NCBI RefSeq assembly: GCF_036669915.1 | Contig: NC_089314.1 | Coordinates: 7,747,278 to 7,811,277 of the forward strand | Source of the DNA: Pocillopora verrucosa | Lineage: Eukaryota; Cnidaria; Anthozoa; Scleractinia; Pocilloporidae | DNA length: 64,000 nt | Reading direction: 5' to 3' | Shown here: positions 23,870-34,680 of the stretch, piece after piece | Numbering within the stretch: position 1 is the first letter of the stretch | How the letters are laid out: every line of letters begins with the position of its first letter | Made by a program: the position numbers and the translations under genes | Notes under the pieces: model-generated | The model's input: the letters and a program-made list of their open reading frames with translations, nothing else | The model's database searches: none | What the model was told of the DNA's origin: nothing

Positions 23870-24050
23870 TCTGGTCTAATGACTTTTTTAAAATTTGTTA
23901 TCATGCAGGTGGATCTACTGAACTCTCTCGTCAGTATGTTTATAGCGGAAATTTAGCTGTGGGACTTTTGGCAAATAGGAATTTGCTCCAATTTATCCCT
24001 GGTAATATATCACTAATCTTGCAATTCAATAACAATACAATAACATAAAA
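23870..24050 (+). pseudogene. Fused remnant of linker and death exons
   Basis: The start of the linker exon (atcatgcag|GTGGATCTACTGAA) runs directly into the tail 'ttggcaaataggaatttgc' of the death-exon variant. The intron and both domain cores are deleted. Confidence 0.65.
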
Positions 24051-24292
24051 GTATAGAGCCTAACTTCTCAGACATCATGGTTTTTGGTGACTGTATCTTC
24101 CATGCACGTTGTTGAAAGTGCCTCGAAACTGGAAAAGTGTTGCTCCATTTTTCAGTAACCAAATTAAAGCGAAGGAAGATCATTTGATGCGTTTGTATAT
24201 TTTCATATTGTTTTCTGGTAGTGCAAAATTCAGTAAAGCAGCTTATCTTTTGAAAGGTTTCTCAGTTTTGTCGTAGCCTAGTCCACTCACTT

Positions 24293-24385
24293 CTTAGCTG
24301 GATTTTTATATGGTTTTCGGAGGAGTGTGCTCTGGAGCGGGATTGTGGAAAACACTCCTCCGAAAACCATATAAAAATTCAGCTT
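24293..24385. repeat. Foldback element, third copy
   Basis: It is nearly identical to 22494-22585 and sits about 180 bp upstream of the Roc exon at 24564. Confidence 0.9.
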
Positions 24386-24563
24386 AGCAGTTAAGGTCCC
24401 GAGAAATATTACGGAGAAATATCTTCTCGAGGTCTTTGTAACAATAGGCTTATCACAGATGCCACATGAGACTGCACACTGAACATTAATTCTGTATGTG
24501 TTTCAGATTTTCGAGGGAGCAAATTAACTGGTTTTATCTTTTAACTCTTTCGAACTGTCACAG

Positions 24564-27500
24564 ATTCAACCCCCTTCTACATAAAAGCGAGGGGAACAAT
24601 GGGACTAAAAGCATACAGGAGAGCACTGGAGACTGGCGAAACTTTCGATAGACGTACCAAAATTGTGTTGATTGGTCAGGACCGTGTTGGCAAAACAAGT
24701 CTGAGAAGATACCTCAGAGGTGAAGCATTTAAAGAAAAGGAAGCCAGCACTAATGGGATTGAAATGATTTCCCCTGTCAAGAACGCAGGAAAAGAGGCAT
24801 GGAGGAATCCAGCCCCGCTTGAAAACACAAGTGCACTTGACCACAAATGTGCAGAATTGGTTGAAAAGGATTTACTCGGCAGCTCTGAAGAACCTACAAG
24901 TGGAAAGGGAGCGACTCAAGAACGTTCAAATGACGACCTTGTCTCAAACGAAGTCATTAATAGAAATGGTAAGGCAAAGCTCATTATAGCCCTGACAATA
25001 TATAGCTTCTTTACAGATTCAGGGTATATGTTAACTTCCAAAGAGGTTACTCGAGGCTGAAGAAAACGGTAGCACGGTCGCTACCGTCAAGATGAACGGC
25101 GAAACAAATTTTAGCTCAGTCAAACTTCCTTTCTGGCGTTAGAAATGTTACTGTGAAATTTTCATCTCATATCAATACAGTATCAACCCCCAACCTTTAG
25201 CAAAAGCAATTCATAATGTAAAACCGCAGCGTATTGTTAATTTTTTTTTCAATGAGAGTCTCACGACTTGCATCGTGCGGTAACGAACTGAATGCGTTTC
25301 TCACGTGACTTTTCCCGTTCAAGAGACTGGGGCCGATTATTTAAGTGACTTTCGTGGTAAGATCGTCCTCATGATCAGGAATGACGAATCCCTTGCAGCA
25401 GCAGCCCGGCTATTTCGAAGTACACGTATTTCTATCTTTTGTTTCATTCGCAATATATAACGAAAAGTAGCGAGATTAAAACATGACATTTCGGTGGCGA
25501 CATGTCACCATTATCAAATGTAAAATTATTATAAGTTCAATGACGTTATATAAAGAGAGGAAAGTGTTAAGCTAAATTAGAATAAAATGAGATGGAGTAA
25601 AATGAAAGTGTATACATAATTAAATGAACAGTCAGTTTCGCTGGAATGGAGTCTTTTTGAGTGTTCAGAGTCGGTCTCTTTTTACTCAAACTTTCCGCGC
25701 CATTTCTTTAGGATGGAAAATTGCTCGTGAGGATTGTTCGGTCTTTGATTGTGTTTGTCTTTAAGATGTTTACCGATGTCGGAATATTTGTGCACCTCAA
25801 TACGAAGTTGGAGGTGACGGTTCGTCTAGCCTATATAATTTGCATCACACGAATAATGTGTGTTGTTGGTTATTAGTGAAGGCTTTGTTTCCATGACTTT
25901 TAAATCTTCTGAGATTTTCCTTGGTTGGAAACTTTGGTCAACCTCGCCCTGAACTCCTTTCCACATCTTCTTTCCAATTTTGGGTAAGTCCGTTAACGTA
26001 TAAGGCTTTTGCATATTCAATTAGAACTTTTTGCATAAAGCTCAACTGACGCTAGGAATTGGTCAGTGTTACCAGTCTGCCAAGAAATAACGACAGCTAA
26101 GATCTGAGACCAGAAATTTTACTGATGGCTGAAAAATTGATTTGAATTAATACTGCGTGCATAAGGTCCCAACCAAGGTTTGAACAAATCTTGCGCATAC
26201 GAAGCGCTCGGATATATATTCTTTCGAGGACGACAAGCCGCCTTACATTTTAGTACAGGCATTGTTTTCAAACCTTGTTGATCCGGAATTTGAATGATCG
26301 ATCGCCGAAAAAGACAATATCGATGAACTGTATTCTAGAATGGTTAAACCCTCCCCTTTTTGTGCCTACAGTGCCTTCCTTCTAGTATGGTCGCAGGCAC
26401 TCCGTTATGATGCCGTACAAGTTCGTAAACCTTCTGCTAAGCCTCTCGCGGTTTTCAAAATGGGGGACCATCGTGAGACACTTGTAACATCTCTTGTGAC
26501 TCGTCTTGGTTTAGTTCCGACACTGGCCATCGTTAAACGAATCTGATCGGGTTTCTTCGGATTCATATATTTTTTTTCAGGCTAAATTTTTTGTGAGGGC
26601 CTCAACCCCGCATTTTGACATTTTTATCAATTTGAACGTTAGAGTTATGTCGTCAAAGAAGAGACAAACGCTGTGCTTCGGTAGTTGGCTTCTCGAATGC
26701 CGTTTTCTGCTCAGAAAAAGGTGATGTTCCGGATGAAAAGAAAGAAGAAAGCATATGCTTTCGTAGAATACAATTTAAAAAATACGGAAATATTAAAGAA
26801 AAAGAAAGACGAAGCGCCAGGAGTCGATCCCTCGACCTTTCACTTATAGGGATAAGCACTTCCCATTGCGCTAGCTCTGTAACATAAACCTATTATTTTG
26901 GATGTGTAAAGCCCGTAAAGTTTCTGCCCATACACTCGCGTGAAACCATGCGATATTAGAAGTTTCTTTTTTTGCTCAGGTTGCTAAAGGAGTAGGCGAG
27001 TGTTTATTTCGAGTGACGCGAAGCTTTTATGAATTTTTTAGTCCTTATACACGAAATACAAATTCAGTCAATGGCATTACTACTGCTTTGAACAACCGAT
27101 ATTCTTCTGTATGTTGTTTGCACTTGAGAAGCATGTTTAAGAAAAGTAATAACTGATTAAAAAATAACAATATTAGTTTTCCAGGAGGTCGAAAGTGAGC
27201 AAAAACCAGAAGAAGTACCCGAGAATGTCCGTTACCTCTTAGATTATCGCTTCAAGGCAAAGGACACCTCCGACAATGAGGATATATGGCCTTTTATTTG
27301 GGATTTTGCTGGCCAGGCAGTATACCATGCCATTCATCCAGTTTTCCTATCGCAAGAAGCCATATATGTCCTGGTGTCAGATCTTACTAAGGAGTTAAGT
27401 GATGTTGCCCTATGTCGGATAAGACCGGCTAATCACGATGAAATAGAAGAAGACTCGCCTTACGTCCAGGATACTAATCTCGATCACATGATGAGATGGC

Positions 27501-30500
27501 TGGACTTGGTACAGTCTTTGAGACAGCCAGAGTTTCAGGGAAAGTCGGCAGATACTAACCAAGTTTTGCCTCCTGTGGTGCTTGTGGGTACACATGCTGA
27601 TGGCGTAAGGGATCCTTGCAAGGAAATGGAATCTGTAAATGAAACCATTTGCAGCATGGCTCATTCAGAAACCCTAAAACATATTTCAAAAGAATTATTC
27701 TTCATAGATAACACAAATCCGAACAGAGAAGACGACCCACAGATCGTTTCTTTGCGTACGGAATTATTGAATCTGGCTAGAAAAATGCCAAATTTCAACA
27801 AGGTAATCCCTATGCAGTGGCTCCGTGTGGAACAAAAAGTCGACGATATGGTGAAACAAGGGATGCATTACGTTGGTAAGAAGCGTTTTGCAGAGGACAT
27901 TTCTGGAGGCATTTGCCAGTTTAATCACAAAGATGACGTCGAAGAATTGTTACACTTTTTACAAGCTCGTGGAAGAGTTATCTACCAAGATCTCCCTGAC
28001 AATCCAGATGGTTTGGTCGTGCTAGATCCGCAGTGGTTAATTAAAATACTATGTGAGATAATTACGGTGAGTCCACCATGGAAAAACGACCCTGTTCTTC
28101 AGAAAGATTACAAAGTCCTCGGAAGAGAGGGACTGCTTTCGCAGCAGTTGCTTAATCAAGCGTTTGAACACCTTGAACTGAGTGATGTAAAGGATTCACT
28201 GATTCATATCATGGAAAGCTTTGATGTTATATGCAACTCTAAGAACTGCAAGGGGAAAGATTACCCTTATTTTGTTCCATGTATGTTGAAATCACCAAAG
28301 AAGAATACGAGAGGCACAAACATGCACAATGGCCCTTTGCCCGTATTTCTCACATTTAACACCAACTACGTTCCAAGCGGGCTGTTTTGCAGACTGGTTG
28401 TACATTTTTGGAAGGAATGGGCATCACAATTATGCCGTGACTCCCGTATGGCCCCTTCGTTGTTTTCAAACGCCGCCCGATTCAATGTCAGTGAAGTGTA
28501 CCAGCTCACTCTAGAGTGTCACAAAACTGTGATCAAGTTGATAATCTGGACACAGCGAGACTCAGATGGAATGGAAGAGAAAAGAATTTGCGAAGAATTA
28601 TTGAGGTAAGCCACAAACATATCGGACATTATTTCGTTTCATTTAAACTTAATAATTACCGTTAAAGCAATATTAAATAGAATACCATAACCAAAAAAAA
28701 TGATGAAATACTATCACATTGCTGTAAATAAAGGGAAACTTAAAGGCCCTCTTTAATTTTCTTGACTTTTTCAATCGTTCTGATCCCTGTGACAGGTTTT
28801 TTTTTCCAGATTTAGGACCTTTTTGGGTGCTAAGTTTTTGATTAGGTAAGATGCATTCAGTTAATTGGACGTTACAATGAGTCACGCTTGCGTTATTGGC
28901 GTTGTTGATATCCTTGTAGCTATGTTTGTTCATTGCAGTCTTCTGGAGCGTTGCAGAACTAGGCTAGGCGTCACCTGTCCGTGGTTAGGATCATCTACGA
29001 TGGAATTGTATGTGAAATGCCAGTTGTGTGAGCCTCGTCCAGATAAGTGTCGTGACGGAACCAATATTTGCATATTGCACAAAGAGAAAGGCTGCTCTCA
29101 TTTTGACTGTGGCCACTACATTCCGTTAGGCAGCTCTGGTCTGAGTTGTGAACACTCCGTTGATACTGTTCCCGACTATCCAAGAGAAAAACTGGATCCT
29201 TGGGTTCAGGTTAGAAAAAAAACTTAGTTCAATCTACGTGCAGTGAATCAGGATAATTTGAAACTCACGGTTGGCAGATAGCTTTGTCGCGCGCAACACT
29301 TTCGTAGGATATTCGATTCCCATCAAAACCTGAATTTGTCCAGGCTTTATCTTTTACAAATACTTCAAAATTTCTTTTATCTGCAATGCTCTTTCTCATA
29401 TTAGGGATAAGAGACATTTGAAATTATCTTCCTTTTGCTAAACACAGAATTCGCCGTATGTTTTAGGCAGTTTGTCTTAAATGATGTCAGGGTTTATAAG
29501 AAATACTTATACTCCCTTTTATTACTATTATCGCGTTTTCTTAATATCAAGTGTCAGAATCAGCTACCCGTGAGCTGCAGCACCTTGGGTGACTTTATGT
29601 GAGGAAGCTACATTTTTTGGATACTTTTTGAAGTATTTGTAGTTTATTGTTTTCCCAGGTTCGCTACTTTTGAATTTCAGCTACAATGGTTCTTTCATTT
29701 CCAAATTTGTAGGCCTCAAAAGAAGGATAGGAACATCCCTTCACGATCCATGACGTCCATTTCCGTATCTGATAATCATTACATGCTGTTTTCTCAACCA
29801 TTTGCCTTAATAAACTTATATCCAAAAACTTACTCCTCGTGAGATCACAGGAGAGGTAGTCAGTTGGGTTATTAAAGTATACGTTTTGAATTACTTTTAT
29901 TTGTATATTTATCTCTCAATTTATTCTAATAACTGCTAACTGTAAGCGTAAAGTTGCCACTATTTCCTTCTGCCTTTTAGGCTTTGAAATCCATTGAACG
30001 TAAGAAACAAACTGGTAAGTTTTTTCATCAGAAATGATGGGTCATCAAGCTAAAAAAAATTTAAACAAATATCCAGTTTGAGTGCGTGGGCCTCCTTATG
30101 ACGTGTAAAATGAAATGGCCCTTAACGACGGAAAAACCTGAAACCTTTTTAGCGGATAAGGAAAATCGTCAAGGATATGTACAAGCTTATCTATTGACCG
30201 AAAAAATATGTTCCAATTAGTTTCCCTTAACATTTGTAAAGGAAACGATACAAGTGTGTAAGTGCCATAAGTGCCACAAGTGCCCCAGCATATTTTCATT
30301 TTGGTGAATGTCTTTTATTTTACCTAAGTTGTTTACTGTATGGAGCTTTTCGCTCGATGGCAAACAAGAGATATGAATGGTATGTCACCAAATCCATTTA
30401 CGTGGCAAAAAAAAAGAACAAGAAATCATCCGTTCGCGTATGTGGACGTGCATATTTCGTGTAAAATGATGCACTGTAGGGATGCATAATACAATGGCAC

Positions 30501-31892
30501 GAACTGTCCTTGAAGCAAATTCCTCAGGAGACGTTTCATTAGGAAAGGGAATAAGCTCTACTGTTACAATGAATCTGTTGGCTCAAAACATCTGGTCGAA
30601 TTATTTTTTTTTACATTTGTTATCATGCAGGTGATTCTACTAAACATTTACGTCGGTCAAAGGTGAAACGCCGTAATGAAGAGTCGTCTCTGAATGACGC
30701 CTTAACACCGAAGAAAAGAAAAACTCGTTTGGCAGGTAAAATATGGACATATCTATGGTCGTACCGTTAACCTCCACCCCCCCCCCCCTCCTAACCCCAT
30801 CTTCCTTCCCCCTGCCTTTGTAAAATAAAAATGCCTGGATTCAGCAATATGGCATGAATAGTTGCGATACGTTCTACTCGCTATGCCCTCGTCTTGATGC
30901 TTTGCTGTGATATCTTTATGTTTGTAGTCAAGCAAAGAGTTCTCAGTGACGAAGAGTTAGTGTGGCTTTACCAAATTTGCTTATTGAATGCAAAATATTT
31001 TTTTCAAGCTTTTCGCTCGACTGCAAAGTAGAGATATAAATGGTATGTCACTAAAACTGTTGACGTGGCGATGACAATTTTTCGTCCAGGCAGCAAATAT
31101 AAGGAACAAGAAATCTTCTGTTCGCATATGTGGACGTGCATCTATCGTATAAAATGATGCACAGTAGGGATACATAATGCATTGGCACGAACTGGCCTTG
31201 AAACAAATTAATCAGGAGAAGTTTCATCGGGAAAAGAAAAAGCTCCATTGCTTTAATGAATCTGTTGGCTCAAAAATCTGGTCGAATGGTTTATTGCATT
31301 TGTTATCATGCAGGTGATTCTACTAAACATTTGCGTCGGCCAAAGGTGAAGAGCTGTGATGAAGAGTCGTCTCCGAGTGATGTCGTAACTCCAAAGAAAG
31401 GAAAAACCCGTTTCGCAGGTAAAATGAGGACATATCTATGGTTGTACCGTTAACCTCCACCTCCGGCCCCCCTCCTAACCCCATCTTCCCGCCCCCTGCC
31501 TTTGCAAAATAAACATGCGTAGATCTAGCAAAATGACATGAATAGTTGCGATACGTACTACTCGCTCTCCCCTCATCTTGATGCGTTGCTTTGATGTCTC
31601 TATTCTTTTAGTTAAGAAAGGAGTTACCAAGAAGAAAGATTTAGAGTGGCTTTCGCGGCAACTCGAGGAGTGGAAGTCGCTGGGGCGTCGTCTCAAAATT
31701 AAGGACGCAAAACTAGCGGCGTTTGACTGTGAATTTAAGAAATACTCTGAAAAAATTTACCAAATGTTATTACACTGGAAAAGGAAGAAAGGTTTTCGTG
31801 CAACATACAAGGTCCTACATCGTGCACTGTGTCATCGATTTGTTAATCGCACAGATTTAGCTCAGAAACTTTGCTGTCAACAACATAAATGA
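24564..31892 (+). CDS. Roco GTPase with C-terminal death domain, copy 3 (fullest copy)
   Basis: Exons: 24564-24968 (Roc start, G1 GQDRVGKTSL), a connecting exon not settled (candidate 26715-26878), 27185-28605 (Roc end with G3 WDFAGQ and G4 VGTHAD, then COR), 28939-29209 (Cys/His-rich), 29981-30014, 31314-31418 (Lys/Arg-rich linker) and 31612-31892 (death domain, stop TAA). Phases agree from 27185 to the stop. Roco proteins are GTPases in which Roc and COR act together as a dimerising switch; a death domain at the end also occurs in DAPK1, while MFHAS1 is the closest Roc-COR type without it. The product would be a cytoplasmic signalling scaffold. The first exon with the start codon was not found for this copy; translation could begin at ATG 24599, or the exon at 8144 could serve it. 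The donor after 29209 is gttaga, weaker than in copy 2. Confidence 0.75.
26812..26880 (-). repeat. tRNA-derived (SINE-like) sequence with A and B boxes
   Basis: On the minus strand an A box TAGCGCAATGGG (26873-26862) is followed 43 bases later by a B box GGATCGACTCC (26830-26820), the spacing of a tRNA gene. The D stem GCGC/GTGC pairs. The anticodon and T stems pair poorly, so it is a tRNA relic or SINE head and not a working tRNA gene. It lies inside the candidate connecting exon of the Roco gene. Confidence 0.5.
30631..30985 (+). pseudogene. Extra linker exon and truncated death exon
   Basis: Exon 30631-30735 is a clean 105-bp copy of the linker exon (acceptor atcatgcag, donor gtaaaa) with VKRRNEESSLND and KKRKTRLA. 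The following death exon (acceptor gtttgtag, from 30929) breaks off after about 14 codons (EELVWL) and continues in intron sequence from 30973. The gene therefore probably skips this pair for the next at 31314 and 31612, or uses the linker exon as an alternative cassette. Confidence 0.65.
31314..31892 (+). CDS. Last linker exon and death-domain exon of Roco copy 3
   Basis: Linker 31314-31418 (KVKSCDEESSPSDV, KKGKTRFA) splices in phase 1 to 31612-31892. The death domain here has diverged most: KKGVTKKKDLEWLSRQLEEW and CEFKKYSEKIYQMLLHWKRK replace the usual acidic and basic blocks, but the conserved Trp and Leu positions remain and the frame ends HK then stop. The divergence with intact frame suggests selection for a changed partner. 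Confidence 0.7.
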
Positions 31893-32179
31893 CTGTTTAC
31901 TTGATTGACTCATATATAGTTTTTATTTCTATTTCTACTGATTATTCCACTGCTAAATGAACAAGTATCCCCAATATGGCTACATTATTACCATGTGAAG
32001 TACTATAAATCAGTAATCTTCCTTTTTCTAATTGGATCGTTTTTCTGTCTATTAGTCACATGCATCTTTCAATTTTTTAAATGAAAAACGTCAAGTGATA
32101 AAGTATAAAGCTATTGACTCTATTGCATACTTTATAAGACATACACGTGGTTCAAAATCACCTCACAGTTTTTGTATAT

Positions 32180-32337
32180 GTAATCACATGAGGCCAAGTA
32201 CTATTAAAGATTAATTGCACGAGAGTTTTCAAAATTTTCCAAAATTGCCCGAGTCGCGAAGCGACGAGGGCAATTTGGAAAATTTTGAAAACTCAAGTGC
32301 AATTAATCCTTAATAGTACGAGGTCTCATGGGATTAC
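32180..32337. mobile_element. Foldback MITE with about 70-bp arms
   Basis: Arms begin gtaatcacatgaggcc and end ggtctcatgggattac. Nearly the whole 158 bp is one hairpin around gtcgcgaagcgac. Copies 1 and 2 of the host block lack it, which proves insertion. Confidence 0.85.
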
Positions 32338-32340
32338 TTA

Positions 32341-32734
32341 TTTATCAATAAAGGGCAAAATTTATACGAAGGAAAATCACGCGCGCAGTCTATTTTTATC
32401 TGGGAAGCCTGTTTAGCGCAACGGCAAATCATCAATCAAATTGAACTGACCAATCGATTCAATGAAATTTTATTCTCAAAAACTATGTCAATTAATTTCG
32501 CATTTCAAAAGTTCAATTAATTCGTCGTCCGCTTCAATAAAACGACAAGCCATTGTTGCAACAAAAACTTGATAACAAATTTCAAGATAACGAACGGTTG
32601 CTATGCAACGGATTAGCCAATCATTAACAGGTAATCATGCCCTCTCTTGATTACTAAAAATGCCCTCGATTAAGAAAAAAATGCCCTCTTTCTCAACCAA
32701 TCAGCGCTCAGTAATTTTGCCCTCTATTGATAAA
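32341..32734. mobile_element. Non-autonomous element with 23-bp terminal inverted repeats
   Basis: The left end tttatcaataaagggcaaaa and right end ttttgccctctattgataaa are inverted. The right half carries several subterminal 'tgccctc' words. It has no coding capacity. It abuts the foldback element, suggesting a shared or nested insertion. Confidence 0.75.
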
Positions 32735-33176
32735 CAAAATAACCACCATCTACGTTGATATTTGTCCCCCGATTGTTTCCGTGTAAAAGAAACAAAGACA
32801 GCGGAAAAAAGCCGGTCTAGAATTACACTTTTTTATCTTTATTACTGAACATGGGAGAAAAATGAAGTAATTTTGTAGAGTTAATTTGTGTTGAATTTAA
32901 AAAGCTAAGGTTGTGGTTATTCATCGTGCTGAATAACAATAAAAGCTAAGTTTTCCGTTTGTTTCACGACGTAGTCACGTGTGATGTAGATTGCGACGTT
33001 TCGACTGTATACTGCTAGTCTTCTTCAGGCGATGAGGTCGACTGGTCATGCGTGATTTTATGAAGCATGATTTTTTTTCAACAGTTCCTATTGGTGTATT
33101 TCGATCCCTGCTGTTCATTCAATGACTTGCTCCCTCGGCGGTCCGCTGTTGCACGGCTCTCCTGTTGTTGTGTTTT

Positions 33177-33701
33177 TTAGATCGTGGGCATCCACGCTTC
33201 TGGAATTTCTATTCCACTATTACTGTTGATGTTGTTAGGGTGAAGTCCTATATGAATTGCCTCTTTGACCCTGCGCGTGTAGTAATAAGGGTTACGATCA
33301 ATAGACTTTACTTCGTTCCAGAGTAGCTTGTGTCCGGTGTTGTGGGCATGCTCTGAAACGGCGGATGTCTCGGTACGGGCGAGTCGAATGTCTCGATCTT
33401 GCCCCTTAATTCTGTCTCGCATAGGTCTTCCAGTCTCTCCGACGTACACCTTGCCGCATTCACAGGGAATCCTGTAAACTATGCCATCTTGTTTAGCCGG
33501 GTCGACGGCGTCTTTTGGTCGTACTAACTGAGATCTTAGCGTAGTCTCCGACTTGAAAACAGCGCGTACGCCTTGTTGTTGTAAGCAACAGCGAAGCAGT
33601 TCGGACTGACCTTTGACATAAGGTAAAAGCGCAGTAGCTTTAAACTCGTTGGCGGGTTCGGCACTGTTGTGTGGTTTTCCGGTCTTGGTAAGTTTGTGCA
33701 A
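33177..33701 (-). pseudogene. GIY-YIG endonuclease end of the Penelope-like element
   Basis: The open frame of 174 codons contains GIVYRIPCECGKVYVGETGR and later the conserved Arg (RDRIKGQ), His (SEHAHNTGH) and Glu (VKEAIHIGLH) positions of the nuclease. It cuts target DNA in active elements. The frame is intact here, but it is separated from the RT by a frameshift and the element is truncated. Confidence 0.85.
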
Positions 33702-34002
33702 GAAAGAAAAAGGATAACCATTAGAAACCAGAACAGATGACAGATGTTTTTTCTCCTCGGAGATGACGGAGGGTTTTGTTACGAGACGTTTTGCGCGCTC
33801 GTAAAGGCACTTAACGATACCGCGTTTTACCGATTGAGGGTGGTGTGAATCATAAGCTAAGAATCGATCGGTGTGCGTGGGCTTCCTGTATACGCTGGTG
33901 GTGAGGCGGCCGTCAGGTTCTCTTAAAACTGTGGTGTCTAGGAAGGCGAGTTTTTGTCTTTCTAAGTCTCCATGGTGAAGCGGATGGAAGGCTGCTGATT
34001 AT

Positions 34003-34458
34003 TTATAAATGCTGTAAGAAGTCATCTACGTTTTCGCGATCCAGGATGGTAAAGGTATCGTCCACGTAGCGTTTCCAAATCTTTCTTTTCCAGATCAGCT
34101 CGTAGGATGATGTAGTTATCGCCTGTTCTTCGAAACTCTCCATGTAGAGGTTAGCAATAACAGCGGAAACCCGACTCCCCATGACGGCGCCGTCTTTTTG
34201 CTCGTAAATCGATCCGTCACACTGGAAGTATGTGGATCTCAGTACGAAGGTCAAAAGGTCAGCGATCTGTGCAGGCGACAGCGTGGTGTGGTCTGCAAGG
34301 CTTGGGTCGTTCTCGAGTTTCTGCGGTGCGGCTTGTACAGCGGCGTCGATAGCAACGTTGGTAAACAGCGATTCTACGTCGAAAGATACCATGATCTCGT
34401 TGTCTAAGATCGTCTCATTGCTGACGGTGGATACGAAGTGGGCTGAATTGGTCACCAT
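34003..34458 (-). pseudogene. Reverse transcriptase fragment of the Penelope-like element
   Basis: The frame shows RT block A (MVSFDVESLFTNV), block B (DGAVMGSRVSAVIANLYM) and block C with the catalytic YVDD (WKRYVDDTFTIL), then a stop after DDFLQHL. The region before block A is missing. Further RT/thumb coding continues to about 33720 in other frames (LAFLDTTVL, VYRKPTHTDRF). Confidence 0.88.
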
Positions 34459-34680
34459 GTACTCTGACTTTCCTCATAAGTGTTGTTGAAGGCATACTTC
34501 TGTAACGTATTTGCATCACAAGTGGTACCTATACGTAATACACATGCATTTTTCCTTCAATGATTTGTTGGTTGTGACGCAGCATTGAATTAGGGATTTG
34601 AGGCGCTTTTTTCCAAGAGGTTTGATGTGAAACCAAAATTCAGCTTGTAAAGAATCCCATGCCGAGAACACGAATATATC

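Larger units (their letters stand above)
31893..32910 (+). repeat. Downstream block copy 3, interrupted by insertions
   Basis: The sequence resembles 464-930 and 11604-12030. Two inserted elements (32180-32337, 32341-32734) split it, and the Penelope-like element follows. The block resumes at 34478 and runs to about 34680. Confidence 0.7.
32911..34477 (-). mobile_element. 5'-truncated Penelope-like retroelement
   Basis: The minus strand encodes the C-terminal part of a reverse transcriptase (34458-34003) followed, after frame breaks near 33940-34010, by a GIY-YIG endonuclease (33701-33177). This RT then GIY-YIG order is diagnostic of Penelope-like elements. The 3' end (about 32911-33170) has the usual non-coding tail with 'gcgacgtttcgactgtatac'. 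The left end is truncated at about 34477, inside the RT. The host block is missing about 300 bp at the insertion site. Confidence 0.9.

Noticed and set aside
26812..26880. Functional tRNA gene
   Set aside because: A and B boxes are good, but anticodon and T stems do not pair and no acceptor stem is seen; SINE-like relic is the better call.
34198..34489. Plus-strand open frames at the Penelope-like RT
   Set aside because: They are antisense to the RT frame, which carries the YVDD motif.
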